Source: JAWUWD01 sp034112085 | GTDB taxonomy: Bacteria > Bacteroidota > Bacteroidia > Cytophagales > Cyclobacteriaceae | Length of the DNA: 42,571 bases | NCBI GenBank assembly: GCA_034112085.1 | Contig: JAWUWD010000054.1 | Span: forward strand, 1 to 42,571 | Reading direction: 5' to 3' | In this document: one piece after another, positions 17,211 to 25,779 of the stretch | Layout of the letters: every line of letters starts with the position of its first letter | Position numbering within the stretch: position 1 is the stretch's first letter | Notes under the pieces: generated by a model | What the model saw: only the letters and a program-made list of their open reading frames with translations | Databases searched by the model: none | What the model was told of the DNA's origin: nothing | Made by a program: the position numbers and the translations under genes

Positions 17211-19217
17211 TTAATATTTAAAAAAGTAAAAGGCTAAACCTCCCGCAATAAATATAATACTTATCAATGCCGTCATAATATATCTCTGAGCATTATCACC
17301 TTGAGCACTTTTGGCAATCTTGCCAACGCCATATACTGCTGATGTTGTTAGGTGAACAATACCATCGACCACATGCCTATCACTCCAACCAATCACTCTG
17401 CTCAATATGACTTGAAAGATACCGATGTAATTCACAATACGATCTATCAAGTGTACTTCCATCATCCTTGCGAAGGATGATAATTTCAGCATTGCATTTA
17501 CAAAAGTGACATCATATATTTTGTCCAAATACCAGTTGTTCGTGGATATTTGATTGACTATAGAGGTTAAGCCAACTGAGCTTTTTGTTTCAACATATTT
17601 TCTGAACTTCATATAGCTTAGCCCTATTCCCAATAGAGATAAAATAAGTGCAATCTTGAATACCATCGAATGGATATTATGCGGAATGGCTTGCTCGAAG
17701 TCACTGGAAAACAAAGTCATCAGCCAACTACTCGTTGGGTCCATTGGGTTAGTAGAAAACAATAACCAAGTAGCTCCAGTAGCCAACAATATCAAGGGAA
17801 TAGTCATACCCATAGGCAACCGCTTACTTTCATTGGACAGCTTGGATCTAACTTCTCCAACAAAAACCAAGATAACTTGTCTGGTCATATAATATCCCGT
17901 GAGCAACACCGAACCAAAGGCCAAAGTCATCACCAATATTGCTACGAATCCATAGTGAGAGTGATCAAGCGTCCATTGATAAACACCGGTGAGTATCGCA
18001 TCTTTTGATAAGAATCCTGACATAAGTGGTAGACCCGCTAAAGACATTGCTGAAATCAGAAAAGTCACAAATACAATCGGAAGATATTTCCTCAGCCCAC
18101 CCATAGAGCGCATATCTTGATCATTGGTCTTATGATTGTCTTGCTGATGCATCCAATGAATCACAGCACCCGCTGACAGAAACAAGCAGGCTTTGAAGAA
18201 TGCGTGTGTCACCAAATGAAATACTGCTCCACCTGTAGCCCCAACTCCTATTCCCATCACCATGTACCCAAGTTGAGATATGGTTGAAAATGCCAACACT
18301 TTCTTAATATCATATTGCCTGATGGCGGCAATCGCTCCCATAAATGCTGTTATGGCTCCAATTACTGTGATCACATCAAGTACTTGCGGAGATAGTAATA
18401 CAAACACTCTAGCCAGTAAAAATATTCCAGCAGCAACCATTGTTGCTGCGTGTATTAATGCCGATACTGGAGTCGGACCTTCCATCGCATCGGGTAGCCA
18501 TACCTGCAGAGGAAATTGCGCAGATTTCCCCATCACGCCTCCCAACAAACCAAGTCCTGCTACACCAACCCAAAACGAATCACGATAACCAACTTGATGT
18601 AATATTGAAAAATCAACTGTCCCATATTCAGTCCAGAAAATCATTATTGCGATAACAAATCCTAAGTCACCAATTCTATTGACTATAAATGCTTTCTTAC
18701 TCGCCTTGATAGCAGATGGTTTTTCATACCAAAAACCTATCAACAAATATGAAGAGAAGCCAACAAGCTCCCAGAAAATAAATAGTAATAGAAGGTTGTC
18801 AGCGATCACTATTCCAAGCATTGAGAACGTAAACAAGCCTAAGAGCCCAAAATACCTTCCGTATTCCTTATCACCAGACATATAGTTTTTTGAAAAAAGA
18901 TGCACCATAAAAGCGATAAATGTCACTACTGTGAGCATTACCCCGGTCAGTTCATCAAGAAATACACCTACATTAAAAGTAAGCTCAGCCCCCAAAGCAA
19001 ACCACTGTATCTGTTGATAGACATTATCACCAATAATCAGATTTAAAGAAAGAATAAGTGCAATGAGAAAAGTGATCCCCGATAATGTAGTTGCAATAGA
19101 TCCAAGTGTTCTTTCTGATCGGCCTTTCATCAGGGTCATGATCACAAAAGATACCAATGGAATCAGTAATACTGTTAGTGCTAATAATAATTCATGTCCT
19201 TGAAAAATATCTGGCAT
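17211..19217 (-). CDS. nuoL: NADH-quinone oxidoreductase subunit L
   Basis: 668 residues, the distal antiporter-like subunit of complex I with the long lateral helix at its C-terminus. Markers are LFIFWELVGFSSYLLIGFW, the proton-channel block KSAQFPLQVWLPDAMEGPTPVSALIHAAT, and KKVLAFSTISQLGYMVMGIG. A short poly-charged segment KYVETKSSVGLT precedes the C-terminal part with WYLDKIYDVTFVNAM and a final single helix (ISIIFIAGGLAFYFF). It starts 5 bases after nuoK and is followed 6 bases later by nuoM, consistent with one polycistronic message. Confidence 0.95.
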   Translation of the reverse strand: MPDIFQGHELLLALTVLLIPLVSFVIMTLMKGRSERTLGSIATTLSGITFLIALILSLNLIIGDNVYQQIQWFALGAELTFNVGVFLDELTGVMLTVVTFIAFMVHLFSKNYMSGDKEYGRYFGLLGLFTFSMLGIVIADNLLLLFIFWELVGFSSYLLIGFWYEKPSAIKASKKAFIVNRIGDLGFVIAIMIFWTEYGTVDFSILHQVGYRDSFWVGVAGLGLLGGVMGKSAQFPLQVWLPDAMEGPTPVSALIHAATMVAAGIFLLARVFVLLSPQVLDVITVIGAITAFMGAIAAIRQYDIKKVLAFSTISQLGYMVMGIGVGATGGAVFHLVTHAFFKACLFLSAGAVIHWMHQQDNHKTNDQDMRSMGGLRKYLPIVFVTFLISAMSLAGLPLMSGFLSKDAILTGVYQWTLDHSHYGFVAILVMTLAFGSVLLTGYYMTRQVILVFVGEVRSKLSNESKRLPMGMTIPLILLATGATWLLFSTNPMDPTSSWLMTLFSSDFEQAIPHNIHSMVFKIALILSLLGIGLSYMKFRKYVETKSSVGLTSIVNQISTNNWYLDKIYDVTFVNAMLKLSSFARMMEVHLIDRIVNYIGIFQVILSRVIGWSDRHVVDGIVHLTTSAVYGVGKIAKSAQGDNAQRYIMTALISIIFIAGGLAFYFFKY

Positions 19218-19222
19218 TTAGC

Positions 19223-19525
19223 TCAAGGTTTTATTTGATTGATTTCATCGACATTGGATGTACGATAATACTTATACACATTGAGTATGATCGCCAATGC
19301 AACAGCGGCTTCCGCTGCCGCTATCAAAATCACAAAAAGTGCAAACATCTGACCTCCGATATTGGGATCAGAAGCACTGAAGCTAATTAAGTTAAGATTC
19401 GCTCCATTGAGCATCAATTCTATCCCAATGAGTACCATTATGGCATTCTTCTTTGTTATCACAATGACAAATCCAATAAGAAATAGAAAACCAGCCAAAA
19501 TCAGAAAGTGCTCAATGGGAATCAT
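19223..19525 (-). CDS. nuoK: NADH-quinone oxidoreductase subunit K
   Basis: 100 residues with three transmembrane helices, the usual size. The two buried glutamates essential for proton transfer in this subunit are present at Glu36 (GIELMLNG) and Glu72 (AAAEAAVALA). The start codon overlaps the nuoJ stop in ATGA, and nuoL begins 5 bases after its stop. Confidence 0.96.
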   Translation of the reverse strand: MIPIEHFLILAGFLFLIGFVIVITKKNAIMVLIGIELMLNGANLNLISFSASDPNIGGQMFALFVILIAAAEAAVALAIILNVYKYYRTSNVDEINQIKP

Positions 19526-20028
19526 AACTGTTCCTCCCTTTTCCTACCCGCGATGACTGTTGCTCCAATGAGGGCCAGCAATAATAATACGCCTGAGATT
19601 TCAAAAGGAATCAAGTAATCTGACATCAATAATATACCGATCTGCCTGACATCATTACTAGAATTCACTATACTTTCAAGACCATGTACTTGGAAATTAA
19701 TCTGATTAATTAAAACAGTAAAGCCCACAAACAATATCACACCAATTCCATAGCCCAAGACGCAGTTGTGAGACTCAGAGAGAACATTTTTATCATTCAG
19801 TTTATTTGTCAGCATCACTCCAAAGACGATAAATACAATGATACCTCCTATATAAACCAGTATCTGAGTGACTCCTACAAATGGGGCTCCTGACATGACG
19901 TAGATCCCTGCTAAACAGAAGAACACCACCACAAGTGAAAATGCGGCATAGAGGACGTTTTTAGTGAGTAGTATGATCAGAGAAAATAGAACGGCAATAG
20001 AAGCAAAAATATAAAAAGTGACAATCAT
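19522..20028 (-). CDS. nuoJ: NADH-quinone oxidoreductase subunit J
   Basis: 168 residues with five hydrophobic helices. Typical segments are NVLYAAFSLVVVFFCLAGIYV and QILVYIGGIIVFIVFGVML, the latter including the pi-bulge helix that connects the quinone site to the pumping arm. It overlaps nuoI by ATGA at its start and nuoK by ATGA at its end, so nuoI, nuoJ and nuoK are translationally linked. Confidence 0.95.
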   Translation of the reverse strand: MIVTFYIFASIAVLFSLIILLTKNVLYAAFSLVVVFFCLAGIYVMSGAPFVGVTQILVYIGGIIVFIVFGVMLTNKLNDKNVLSESHNCVLGYGIGVILFVGFTVLINQINFQVHGLESIVNSSNDVRQIGILLMSDYLIPFEISGVLLLLALIGATVIAGRKREEQL

Positions 20029-20762
20029 GATTCCTCACCTCCTCGCTGATCAGAAGAACTATCCTTCTTTGGCGGCACTCTTGGTTTGAAAGCTGGCTTT
20101 GAAGACTTCCCCTCAACTTTCGGTTTCATACTAATTTTAGGTTTGAAAACTGGCTTCGCAGTCCCACTATTAGAAGTTATAGCTACTGTCTTCGTAGCCT
20201 CTTTTTCTTTATTATAATCTTCCAATGCTTTGGTCTTTTCTAAAACCTCAAGAGGCGTCATAGTGGCATAAGCGTACGTATGATCTTGTACATCATACTC
20301 ACTAAAGTCGTAAGTCTTAGTCATGGTCAAACTCTCTGTTGGGCAAACTGTCGTACAAAGACCACAAAAGCAACATTTTGACATATCTATATCGAACTTC
20401 GCCCCATGAATCCTTTTTGGAGTTCCATCTGAAGTTTTACCAATTTCTTCAACCGCACGAATAGCATCTATCTCAATGCAATCCACAGGGCATATTTTAA
20501 CACATTTGTCACAGACGATACAATCATCCATTTCGTTGTGTAGCCGATATCTACCATTATCTGGAATAGAGAAAGATTCATGAGGGTATTGAAGGGTAGA
20601 AAGGCCTTCCTTTTTATCGAAATAATCTGGTTGATCTATACCAGTAGCTGTTCGTGATGAGGTTGACTTTCTGAAATGGTGAGCAGTAATTTTCAGTCCT
20701 TGTGCTAAGGTCTTGATTGTTGTGGTGATATTGCTCCAATAATTAGATTTGGAATTTTTCAA
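20025..20762 (-). CDS. nuoI: NADH-quinone oxidoreductase subunit I with a basic C-terminal extension
   Basis: 245 residues, against about 160-180 in most NuoI. It carries two [4Fe-4S] clusters (N6a, N6b): CIVCDKCVKICP near residues 81-92 and CCFCGLCTTVCP near 123-134. They relay electrons toward quinone. The extension after about residue 190 is rich in Lys, Pro and Ser and repeats KP-x-FKP (KPVFKPKI, KPAFKPRV); it is absent from E. coli NuoI. The start is TTG at 20762: an in-frame stop lies 15 bases upstream and the first in-frame ATG is at residue 78, only a few residues before the first cluster. The N-terminal amphipathic stretch (TLAQGLKITAHHFRK) matches the usual NuoI N-terminus, so the TTG is favoured. 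It begins 2 bases after the histidine kinase stop. Confidence 0.92.
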   Translation of the reverse strand: MKNSKSNYWSNITTTIKTLAQGLKITAHHFRKSTSSRTATGIDQPDYFDKKEGLSTLQYPHESFSIPDNGRYRLHNEMDDCIVCDKCVKICPVDCIEIDAIRAVEEIGKTSDGTPKRIHGAKFDIDMSKCCFCGLCTTVCPTESLTMTKTYDFSEYDVQDHTYAYATMTPLEVLEKTKALEDYNKEKEATKTVAITSNSGTAKPVFKPKISMKPKVEGKSSKPAFKPRVPPKKDSSSDQRGGEES

Positions 20763-20764
20763 AT

Positions 20765-22792
20765 TTAGCTCGCTTTCTTAAGCGTAAATTTAAAAACACT
20801 GCCCTTACCTTCCTCACTTTCGACCCAAATTTTTCCACCATGCATCTCGATAAATTCTTTGCATAGATTGAGTCCCAGTCCAGTTCCAGATTCAAGCTCT
20901 GTTCCAAGTGTTGTTACACTACTCTCCTCGCTGAATATTTTTTGTTTATTTTCTTCGCTTATACCTATTCCATTATCCTTAACTGAAATACAAACAAAGT
21001 CTCCCATATCTTCTGAAAGCACTTCTATGTTGCCATTTTTTTTGGTAAACTTCACTGCGTTACTCACCAAATTTCTAATCACAAGCTTGAACATATTCAT
21101 GTCAGCATGAGCCAATGCTACTTTCTCTACATTGTTTTGCAGATCTATATCCTTGAATTTAGAGTTTTTGATTACCGTCAACTCTTCCTCGACTGTTGCA
21201 TGTAGTTCCACTTGATTGGGATCAAATTTGGTTTCTTTCATTTGCATACGAGCCCATTCCAATAAGTTTTCTAGTAAGGCATTTGTCCCGTCAAATTTCA
21301 ATTTCAAATCTTTGAATAACTTTTTCACTTCTCGATCGCTTAGAGCATTCATACTCATAAGCTCCAATATTCCACTCAAGGACTGGAAAGGTGATTTTAG
21401 ATCATGGGAGATGATAGTGAAGAATTTATCCTTCACTTTATTCAATTTATTAAGTTCACTATTCTTTGTTGTAATTTCTTCTTTCTGCTGTCTAAGCATA
21501 TCATTGGCCTTTCTTCTGTTGACACCAATAAACACAGCAACAACAACCATTACTGCCAGTAGAATAAGCCCAAACACCAATACGAGTGTTTGAAAATTTT
21601 GCTTTTCAATTTTAGCATTTTGACTCGTTTTACTAACATTAAGTTGAGCGATCTCTTTGTCTTTTTTGACAGATTCATATTGCGTCTCCATCAAAGCAAC
21701 CTGGATATTGACATCCTTATCAAAAACGCTATCACTTAATGTTTTGAATTTTTTATAATAGTTGAGTGCCTCTTCAGGCTTCCCCTTTTTCTCATAAAAA
21801 GAAGAGAGTTGATTATAAAACTGATACTCAAGCTTTTTAGCACTAAGCGTATTAGCATAACCAAGACCCTTGTGCAAACTTTCTGAAGCGCTCTCAACTG
21901 AATTCATCAGTAGTTGTAATTCTCCTAAACCCAAATATGCCTCTGCAATACCTTTATAATCATTTATACTCTTACTTTCTTTTAGTGACTGATGATAGTA
22001 TTCCAGAGATTTTAAATAATTATTTTCTTCCTTATATACACCCGCAATACTGACCATACTTTGTGCTGAGAGTTGATATAAGTTTAAAGAGTCAGATAAT
22101 GAAATTGCTTTTTCAAGGTATTCTTTGGCTTCATCGCTATTACCCATCAATTGAGAGATCATTCCAAGTTCATAGTCACTATAGGCAATACCAGCAATAT
22201 CATCAATACGAGTACTTGTTGCCTTGGATTTACCAATATACTCTAGCGCCATTGGATAATTGGCTTGTACTTTATAAACACGACCTATATTGAACATGGT
22301 CATTCCTTCCATAAATTCATCTCCTATTTCTCTACTCAGCTGTAATGAATTTTGGAATGACCGATACGCTTGTTCATAGTCATTCAACTCGAAATAGATG
22401 TCACCAATATTATTGATAATTACATACATTTCGGGGTGATTCAGCTTAGTCTGTATTTCGAGTGCAATCTGGGCATGGCGAAGTGCCTCAATATTCCTAC
22501 CCCATTCAGCATATGTTTCTGAAGCAATTCGATGTGCATAAAGACTGAGGGTGTCGATGCCTAACTCATCTGCTAAGGCAAATGCCAATTCTCCATATTC
22601 AACAGATTGTTTGACATCCTGATAAGAGAGCATAAACATCAAATCGGTGTAAGCGACCACTCTGTCTATATCTGAACCACTTTGGGCAATGTTTTTTAAT
22701 GAATCAATACGCTGAGTAAAAGACTGCGCGCAGACATCAATGGTGAATACCATTGAAAAAACACAAAGAAGTATGTTTGTAATTTTCCTCAT
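20765..22792 (-). CDS. TPR-repeat sensor histidine kinase inside the complex I gene cluster
   Basis: 675 residues from ATG 22792. A signal sequence (MRKITNILLCVFSMVF...) leads into a long region of tetratricopeptide-like repeats (about 30-340), e.g. YVIINNIGDIYFELNDYEQAYRSF-type units, predicted periplasmic. One transmembrane helix lies near 398-422 (TLVLVFGLILLAVMVVVAV), then a coiled coil, a HisKA domain with the phosphoacceptor His near 463 (FTIISHDLKSPFQ), and a HATPase domain with N box NLVSNAVKF, DNGIGI and GTGLGLNL. All catalytic boxes are intact. No response regulator is adjacent. It starts 2 bases after nuoH and ends 2 bases before nuoI, so it is co-transcribed with complex I. The stimulus is unknown; a link to respiration is inferred from location. 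A TTG two codons upstream is possible but less likely. Confidence 0.92.
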   Translation of the reverse strand: MRKITNILLCVFSMVFTIDVCAQSFTQRIDSLKNIAQSGSDIDRVVAYTDLMFMLSYQDVKQSVEYGELAFALADELGIDTLSLYAHRIASETYAEWGRNIEALRHAQIALEIQTKLNHPEMYVIINNIGDIYFELNDYEQAYRSFQNSLQLSREIGDEFMEGMTMFNIGRVYKVQANYPMALEYIGKSKATSTRIDDIAGIAYSDYELGMISQLMGNSDEAKEYLEKAISLSDSLNLYQLSAQSMVSIAGVYKEENNYLKSLEYYHQSLKESKSINDYKGIAEAYLGLGELQLLMNSVESASESLHKGLGYANTLSAKKLEYQFYNQLSSFYEKKGKPEEALNYYKKFKTLSDSVFDKDVNIQVALMETQYESVKKDKEIAQLNVSKTSQNAKIEKQNFQTLVLVFGLILLAVMVVVAVFIGVNRRKANDMLRQQKEEITTKNSELNKLNKVKDKFFTIISHDLKSPFQSLSGILELMSMNALSDREVKKLFKDLKLKFDGTNALLENLLEWARMQMKETKFDPNQVELHATVEEELTVIKNSKFKDIDLQNNVEKVALAHADMNMFKLVIRNLVSNAVKFTKKNGNIEVLSEDMGDFVCISVKDNGIGISEENKQKIFSEESSVTTLGTELESGTGLGLNLCKEFIEMHGGKIWVESEEGKGSVFKFTLKKAS

Positions 22793-22794
22793 TA

Positions 22795-23892
22795 TCAATT
22801 AAGAATGATTAATCTCCACAATCCTGTGATAAAAATCAAGCAAATAGAAGCCGGAGTTAGATACTTCCATGACAAATTCATCAATTGATCCATTCTGAGT
22901 CTTGGGAATGTCCACCTAACCCACATTTGCATCAAAACTAATACAAACGTTTTTGACAAAAGCCAAAATATAGGCCATAGTAACCCTGACAACTCAGCCA
23001 CATTTCCTGTTGTCCAATTGGCCAACGAAATATTCCCAATATTTGGAAATGGAGTATTCCAACTACCAAAAAATAACACCACTCCCAAAAGCGCTGAGAG
23101 CAGCATCATACCATATTCTGACAACATTATTACAGACCATCTAAATCCAGAGTACTCGGTGTGAAATCCAGCCACTAATTCAGATTCTGCCTCAGGCAAG
23201 TCAAAAGGTGCTCTGTTACTTTCTGCTAGAGTTGCTATGAAAAAGATAATAAATACGAATATTAAAAATGGTGATTTTACTATATTCCACGCCATTACAC
23301 CGCCAATCTCTTGAACATTAACACCCCAGGAGGTAATTCCAAGCCAATATGGATTAGCTACTTCCTCAGCTAGAATTCCTTGTTGGAAAGAAATATCTTG
23401 GAGATCGAGCGTTTGGCAAACCATCACTACTGCCAATATAGAAAGGCCAACAGGGATTTCGTAGGAAACTATCTGAGCAACTGCTCTTAGTGCTCCAAAC
23501 AGTGAGAATTTATTATTAGCACCCCACCCAGCCATCAAGATACCTATCACGTCAAGAGAAACGATTGCCAATAAGAAAAATACACCGGAAGTCAAAGTCA
23601 AACCAGGCCAGTCAGGTGCAATAGGTATAATAGAAAATCCAGCAAAGATTGCAACGAAGACAATGATTGGTGCTACGAGAAATAATTTTCGATCTGCATT
23701 TCGAGGAATGATATCCTCTTTTTGAATAAGTTTTAATAAATCAGCCACTGTCTGAATAATGCCATAATACCCGACTTCCATAGGACCATATCGATCTTGG
23801 ATGAAAGCTGACACCTTACGCTCTGCGTAAACCGCAAGAACCGTAAACACTAGCAATAGTGGTAAAAAAAAGAAAATGCTATTCATTTCCAT
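22795..23892 (-). CDS. nuoH: NADH-quinone oxidoreductase subunit H
   Basis: 365 residues, eight or nine transmembrane helices; it forms much of the quinone-binding chamber of complex I. Signature segments are AERKVSAFIQDRYGPMEVG near residues 23-41, LLKLIQKEDIIP, and the charged loop FDLPEAESELVAGFHTEYSG, whose acidic residues lie along the quinone/proton path. A final block is WVRWTFPRLRMDQLM. Two ATGs at the start (residues 1 and 3) are both possible. nuoG, which usually precedes nuoH, is not here: the upstream gene is murI, 69 bases away on the same strand. Confidence 0.95.
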   Translation of the reverse strand: MEMNSIFFFLPLLLVFTVLAVYAERKVSAFIQDRYGPMEVGYYGIIQTVADLLKLIQKEDIIPRNADRKLFLVAPIIVFVAIFAGFSIIPIAPDWPGLTLTSGVFFLLAIVSLDVIGILMAGWGANNKFSLFGALRAVAQIVSYEIPVGLSILAVVMVCQTLDLQDISFQQGILAEEVANPYWLGITSWGVNVQEIGGVMAWNIVKSPFLIFVFIIFFIATLAESNRAPFDLPEAESELVAGFHTEYSGFRWSVIMLSEYGMMLLSALLGVVLFFGSWNTPFPNIGNISLANWTTGNVAELSGLLWPIFWLLSKTFVLVLMQMWVRWTFPRLRMDQLMNLSWKYLTPASICLIFITGLWRLIILN

Positions 23893-23961
23893 ATACTCGT
23901 AAATATAACCCTTAAATAAGACGTATTACACTCGAGGTAACTTGATACATTACATGTCTTT

Positions 23962-24774
23962 TCACTCCCAAAGGGGGTAGTGCGAAATTGATATTTCATC
24001 TTGAAAAAACATTTGTGCGGTTCGGGCGAAAGAATCTGTGTAATCAGAAATAAGAAATTCATCCAACTCGCTTGATGAATTTTTAGCCAACATATTTTCT
24101 TGTTCTAAATAGAGTGCAAGTTCTGATGCAACTCTTTCTGCAGAATCAATCACATCAACCTTTCCATCGTAATAATTGGAAATTTCGTCTTTGACCAGTG
24201 GATAGTGAGTACAACCTAAAATCAAACCTGAAATACCAGTTAGTTTCTCATCAGACAAATAATCTTCTATAATATTGTGACTGATCTTATTATTCAAATA
24301 ACCCTCTTCTATCATAGGGACTAGTAAAGGCGTGGCTAATGGGCTCAGTAGCAAGTTAGGTGACCTATTGAACAATTTATCTTTATAAACTCCGGAAAGC
24401 ACTGTTCTTTTGGTCCCGATTAGTCCTATTTTCCCACTACTATGCTTCTCTGAAACATACTTTATCATTGGATCTATTACATTGATCACTTTAGCACTAT
24501 TTCCAGCATATTCCTTCAGTAAATCAAACGCTACAGAACTTGCCGAATTGCATGCAATAAGGATAATCTTACATCTCTTTTGGAGTAAGACATCTGCTAT
24601 CTTAACACAATAGGCTTGAATAGCAGCTTCGGATTTATCACCATATGGAAGATGTGCGGTATCACCAAAATAGACTATTCGCTCATTAGGCAATTTGTCT
24701 TTGACGGCCTTGGCAACAGTAAGTCCTCCGATACCGCTATCAAATATCCCAATTGGTGTGTCTGCTTGCTTCAT
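23962..24774 (-). CDS. murI: Glutamate racemase
   Basis: 270 residues, cytoplasmic. It converts L-glutamate to D-glutamate for peptidoglycan. Motifs include IGIFDSGIGGLTVAKAV (residues 7-23), VYFGDTAHLPYG, the first catalytic cysteine in IACNSASS and the second in LGCTHYPL, i.e. the standard two-cysteine mechanism. The length is normal. It lies 69 bases upstream of nuoH in the same orientation, so it may lead the complex I transcript; no terminator hairpin is seen between the two. Confidence 0.94.
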   Translation of the reverse strand: MKQADTPIGIFDSGIGGLTVAKAVKDKLPNERIVYFGDTAHLPYGDKSEAAIQAYCVKIADVLLQKRCKIILIACNSASSVAFDLLKEYAGNSAKVINVIDPMIKYVSEKHSSGKIGLIGTKRTVLSGVYKDKLFNRSPNLLLSPLATPLLVPMIEEGYLNNKISHNIIEDYLSDEKLTGISGLILGCTHYPLVKDEISNYYDGKVDVIDSAERVASELALYLEQENMLAKNSSSELDEFLISDYTDSFARTAQMFFQDEISISHYPLWE

Positions 24775-24782
24775 ATTTCATC

Positions 24783-24831
24783 TTTTCCCATCCTTACGAA
24801 TCTACGTAGATTTGGTAAAACACCTGCCAAA
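24783..24831. promoter_or_regulatory. Overlapping divergent murI/fabI promoter region around a perfect palindrome
   Basis: AATCTACGTAGATT at 24799-24812 is a perfect 14-base palindrome. It carries a -7-like element on each strand: TAGATTTG (24807-24814) toward fabI, with TTTT 20 bases upstream at 24783-24786, and TAGATTCG on the minus strand (24797-24804) toward murI, with TTTG 23 bases upstream at 24828-24831. The two polymerase footprints would overlap. The murI leader would be about 17 bases and the fabI leader about 85. The assignment is by consensus matching only. Confidence 0.4.
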
Positions 24832-24905
24832 AATCAACTTATTTTGCTAATATTGTATTGACTAAGGTCAGCACAATATATTGTCAAACCTATCAATCAA
24901 CTATA

Positions 24906-25718
24906 ATGAGTAACGACTTACTAAAAGGAAAAAAAGGAATCATTTTTGGCGCATTAGATGAAAACTCTATCGCTTGGAAAACAGCTGTTAGAGCACATGA
25001 AGAAGGTGCCGAATTTGTATTGACCAACGCTCCTATAGCAATGCGAATGGGGAAAATAAATGAACTTGCAGCACAGTGTAATGCCGAAATAATCCCCGCA
25101 GATGCAACATCGATAGAAGACCTTACTAATCTATTTGAGAAATCACAGGAAATATTGGGAGGCAAGCTTGACTTCGTATTGCACTCGATAGGAATGAGTC
25201 CTAATGTAAGAAAAGGAAGGGACTATGGAGACTTGAATTATGACTGGTTTCAAAAGACATTGGACATCTCGGGTGTATCATTCCATAAAGTAATGCAAAC
25301 TGCTGAAAAGACTGATGCAATGAATGAGTGGGGATCAATATTGGCATTGACTTACATCGCTGCTCAACGAACTTTCCCTGACTACTCTGATATGGCTCAA
25401 GCGAAATCTGTCCTTGAATCTATTGCTAGAAGTTACGGAGCAAGGTTTGGGCAAATGAAAAATGTACGTGTGAACACTATATCACAATCCCCGACTATGA
25501 CTACTGCAGGAAGTGGTGTAGGTGGATTTGATGTTTTTCTGGATTATGCAGAGGCAATGTCTCCTTTAGGAAATGCGAGTGCAGTAGATTGCGCGAACTA
25601 TATTCTATCTATGTTCTCAGACTATACGAGAATGGTCACTATGCAAAACTTAATGCATGATGGTGGATTCTCTCATTCTGGAATCACGGAAGACATGATA
25701 GAAAAACTCACTAAGTAA
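24906..25718 (+). CDS. fabI: Enoyl-[acyl-carrier-protein] reductase (NADH)
   Basis: 270 residues from ATG 24906 (MSNDLLKGKKGIIFG); the frame extends 16 codons upstream to an ATG at 24858, but the family begins at MSNDLLKG. It reduces the enoyl-ACP double bond in the last step of fatty acid elongation. Motifs are GALDENSIAWKTA in the cofactor site, the LHSIGMSPN loop, and the catalytic YxxxxxxK in YSDMAQAK. It is a FabI-type SDR and not FabK or FabV. It is divergent from murI and followed 61 bases later by ispE. A hairpin lies between fabI and ispE. Confidence 0.93.
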   Translation: MSNDLLKGKKGIIFGALDENSIAWKTAVRAHEEGAEFVLTNAPIAMRMGKINELAAQCNAEIIPADATSIEDLTNLFEKSQEILGGKLDFVLHSIGMSPNVRKGRDYGDLNYDWFQKTLDISGVSFHKVMQTAEKTDAMNEWGSILALTYIAAQRTFPDYSDMAQAKSVLESIARSYGARFGQMKNVRVNTISQSPTMTTAGSGVGGFDVFLDYAEAMSPLGNASAVDCANYILSMFSDYTRMVTMQNLMHDGGFSHSGITEDMIEKLTK

Positions 25719-25731
25719 TTGGTAACAATTG

Positions 25732-25762
25732 GACTTGCTAGGCTTTATAAGCTTAGCAAGTC
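25732..25762 (+). terminator. Strong intergenic hairpin between fabI and ispE
   Basis: A 14-base stem, GACTTGCTAGGCTT (25732-25745) with AAGCTTAGCAAGTC (25749-25762), contains one G-U-type mismatch and a 3-base loop. It starts 13 bases after the fabI stop and ends 17 bases before the ispE start. The following tattataaac is not a T-run, so it may be a terminator, an attenuator, or an mRNA end protector. Confidence 0.5.
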
Positions 25763-25779
25763 TATTATAAACTATTGAT

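Noticed and set aside
24858..24905. Upstream ATG extension of fabI by 16 residues
   Set aside because: FabI proteins begin near MSNDLLKG, and the added residues (MTKVSTIYCQ...) resemble no family member.
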